Shown: positions 50,825-52,277 of the stretch, piece after piece | Layout: the number at the start of each line of letters is the position of its first letter | Position numbering within the stretch: position 1 is the stretch's first letter | Assembly: GCA_964481885.1 (NCBI GenBank) | Contig: CAYZUS010000013.1 | Coordinates: forward strand, 1 to 52,277 | DNA length: 52,277 nt | Direction: 5' to 3' | Source: Fen731 sp964481885 | GTDB taxonomy: Bacteria > Actinomycetota > Humimicrobiia > Humimicrobiales > Humimicrobiaceae | Program-made: the position numbers and the translations under genes | The notes under the pieces: model-generated | Databases searched by the model: none | Told to the model about the DNA's origin: nothing | What the model saw: the letters and a program-made list of their open reading frames with translations, nothing else

Positions 50825-52277
50825 TCAGACCGTGATTATACTTATAAACCTATCAACCAACGCCGGGTCAAACTGTGTGCCGGTGCATCTTTTAAGCTCT
50901 GCAATTGCATCCTCTTTGCTCATTGCCTGCTTGTATGCCCTTCCGCTTGTCATGACATCATAGGCATCAACAATAAGTACTATACGGGATATTACAGGTA
51001 TTTTCTCACCTTTAAGACCTAATGGATAACCGCTGCCGTCAAAGTTTTCATGGCAGGAGAGAATACTTTTGGCAATATGCGCAATCTGCGGGGATGACTG
51101 GGCAATGTTAAAACCTATTTCGGGATGCCTTTTTATTACCGCCCACTCTTTTTTTGTTAGCTTTCCTTTCTTAAGAAGTATCTTTTCAGGGATTGCAACC
51201 TTGCCTATATCATGAAGAGTTGCAAGAAGAGAGAGATCGTCTAATTGGTGGGAAGGCAGGTTAATTGATTTTCCCAGTTTTAGGGCAAGCTCATGCAATC
51301 TGTCCGTGTGCTCTTTTGTTTCATTGCTTTTTTCATAAAGAGCCTGCTCAAGCGCAAAGACAATGGAGCTTGTAAGGCTTTCTTTCTGGGCAAGCTTGTT
51401 TTTATACATATTGCTTTCTGCATCTATGACAATTGTCTGGATGTCCTGGTCTGTTTTCTCCTTTGTTGCAGAACCAATAGACAGGCTGACAGGGATCTTA
51501 TGTGTAATTGTCTTTTTGCATTCTTTTTTTATCCTTCCTGCAATATCTTCTGCATCAGAAATGGAAGTCTTTGGAAGCAGTATTACAAACTCATCTCCTC
51601 CCCAGCGTGCCAGTATGTCATCAGAGCGGCATACCTTTTTTAATATCTCTGAAGTCTCTATGATTAATTTATCCCCCTCGATATGTCCGAAGATATCATT
51701 GATGATCTTAAGTCCGTTTAGGTCTCCCATTATAAGGCTTAAGGGCAGCTGCCTTTGGCTGTCAAGTCGTTTTAACTCCTCTTCAAAGAACCTTCTGTTA
51801 TATAGCCCTGTTAGATGATCGTGAAAGCTTATATAGGTAATTTCATTTTCTCTGTTTTTACGCTCGGTTATATCCTGGAAGGACCCTAGCACACTCTTTA
51901 TTTCATCCCCTTCCTTTTCTGCTTTTGCGACCGCATTAACCCAGCGCCTATTTCCTTTTGCAGTTATAACTTCCCACTCCTGATCATACGGTTCACCAAA
52001 TTTAATAGCGTTCTCTATAGCCTTTTGCGCCATTGGCCGATAAGCTGGAATAATAAAGTCTAAACCTTCAGGTACTTTCGGCTCACCTTTACTTGTATCA
52101 ATTTCGAGAATTTTAAAGGTTTCATCTGTCCATGTTTGGGTCAATGTTTTTGGGTTAAAAATCCAACCGCCTACATGGGATATCTCGCTGACATTATTAA
52201 GGAGGGCTCTATTTTCCCGGAGCTCTTTCATTTGTTCAATAACAGTATCTTCAGCATGCCTGCGCTCGGTGATATCT
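50825..52277 (-). CDS. PAS-GGDEF-HD-GYP cyclic-di-GMP signalling protein, 5' end outside window
   Basis: The frame is open to the window edge: before Met 52231 it reads DITERRHAEDTVIEQ, the end of another PAS/PAC domain, so the gene continues upstream. Counting from that Met, a PAS domain occupies about residues 10-125 (ends FQDITERKNREN). A GGDEF diguanylate cyclase follows with intact GGDEF at 211-215 and an inhibitory-site RSDD exactly five residues before it. An HD-GYP phosphodiesterase completes it with HDIGK and CHENFDGSGYPLG. Both enzyme domains look active, so it can make and break c-di-GMP depending on the PAS signal. No TM helix is visible in this part. Confidence 0.9.
   Translation of the reverse strand, partial: DITERRHAEDTVIEQMKELRENRALLNNVSEISHVGGWIFNPKTLTQTWTDETFKILEIDTSKGEPKVPEGLDFIIPAYRPMAQKAIENAIKFGEPYDQEWEVITAKGNRRWVNAVAKAEKEGDEIKSVLGSFQDITERKNRENEITYISFHDHLTGLYNRRFFEEELKRLDSQRQLPLSLIMGDLNGLKIINDIFGHIEGDKLIIETSEILKKVCRSDDILARWGGDEFVILLPKTSISDAEDIAGRIKKECKKTITHKIPVSLSIGSATKEKTDQDIQTIVIDAESNMYKNKLAQKESLTSSIVFALEQALYEKSNETKEHTDRLHELALKLGKSINLPSHQLDDLSLLATLHDIGKVAIPEKILLKKGKLTKKEWAVIKRHPEIGFNIAQSSPQIAHIAKSILSCHENFDGSGYPLGLKGEKIPVISRIVLIVDAYDVMTSGRAYKQAMSKEDAIAELKRCTGTQFDPALVDRFISIITV

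Overview
The window is about 52 kb of low-GC DNA (by eye roughly 37-40 %) from an anaerobic, fermentative-looking bacterium. I infer an uncultured, low-GC actinobacterial lineage, tentatively. The evidence is a 31-residue bS22/AURKAIP1-type ribosomal protein gene (28469-28564) of the kind common in Actinobacteria, PlsY, many TTG/GTG starts with strong AGGAGG sites, a B12-dependent (class II) ribonucleotide reductase with NrdR, and an Ack/Pta acetate pathway. No LPS genes are seen. The topoisomerase I resembles archaeal TopA more than the standard bacterial enzyme, so some gene exchange is likely.

Layout. 1-3.1 kb: the 5' end of an unidentified gene, a DUF3887-like lipoprotein, and a toxin-antitoxin cluster (MazF with an RHH antitoxin, a PIN toxin with its antitoxin, and a decayed DUF4258 toxin followed by its small partner). 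3.1-6.8 kb: flavin reductase, a lone class I fumarase alpha subunit overlapping topA, and topA. 7.0-10.7 kb: nadABC, the de novo NAD pathway from aspartate. 11-18.5 kb: sugar-type metabolism (TIM-barrel isomerase, patatin, class III aminotransferase, Gfo/Idh/MocA dehydrogenase overlapping a DeoR regulator, MalK/UgpC-type ABC ATPase). 18.8-25.4 kb: plsY, nrdR, lysophospholipid acyltransferase, a SERCA-type P-type ATPase, and a two-TM protein. 25.5-31.6 kb: nrdJ with two NrdR boxes on its promoter, bS22, homocysteine methyltransferase, CAP-domain protein, DegV. 31.8-36.6 kb: cupin, HtrA-like protease, TIM-barrel isomerase, two amidohydrolases. 37-41.3 kb: DedA, two GT4 glycosyltransferases, NAD-dependent epimerase. 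41.6-46 kb: SIMPL lipoprotein, a PspA-GIDE-trypsin-like protease envelope-stress operon, and a DUF6125 protein. 46.2-48.8 kb: divergent ackA and pta. 49.1-52.3 kb: integrase remnant, AAA/DUF4143 ATPase, and a PAS-GGDEF-HD-GYP protein running off the window.

The most unusual structure is not a gene family. Many intergenic spacers are filled by degenerate tandem repeats, each spacer with its own unit: 33 bp after mazF, 16 bp between topA and nadA, 26 bp after the acyltransferase, 33-35 bp between degV and the cupin gene, 55 bp between pspA and the GIDE gene, and shorter ones elsewhere. Several arrays begin at, or include, the stop codon of the preceding gene. In parallel, several conserved enzymes (NadB, fumarase alpha, Ca-ATPase, NrdJ, DegV, an amidohydrolase) carry extra low-complexity loop insertions, one of them an in-frame 27-bp tandem repeat. 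This suggests a genome that keeps acquiring DNA by local tandem duplication wherever selection is weak.

Both 100-N runs (23044-23143 and 27175-27274) look like scaffolding artefacts. One is flanked by identical 55-bp ends, and the other interrupts a contiguous NrdJ motif. Both genes read through when the ends are merged.
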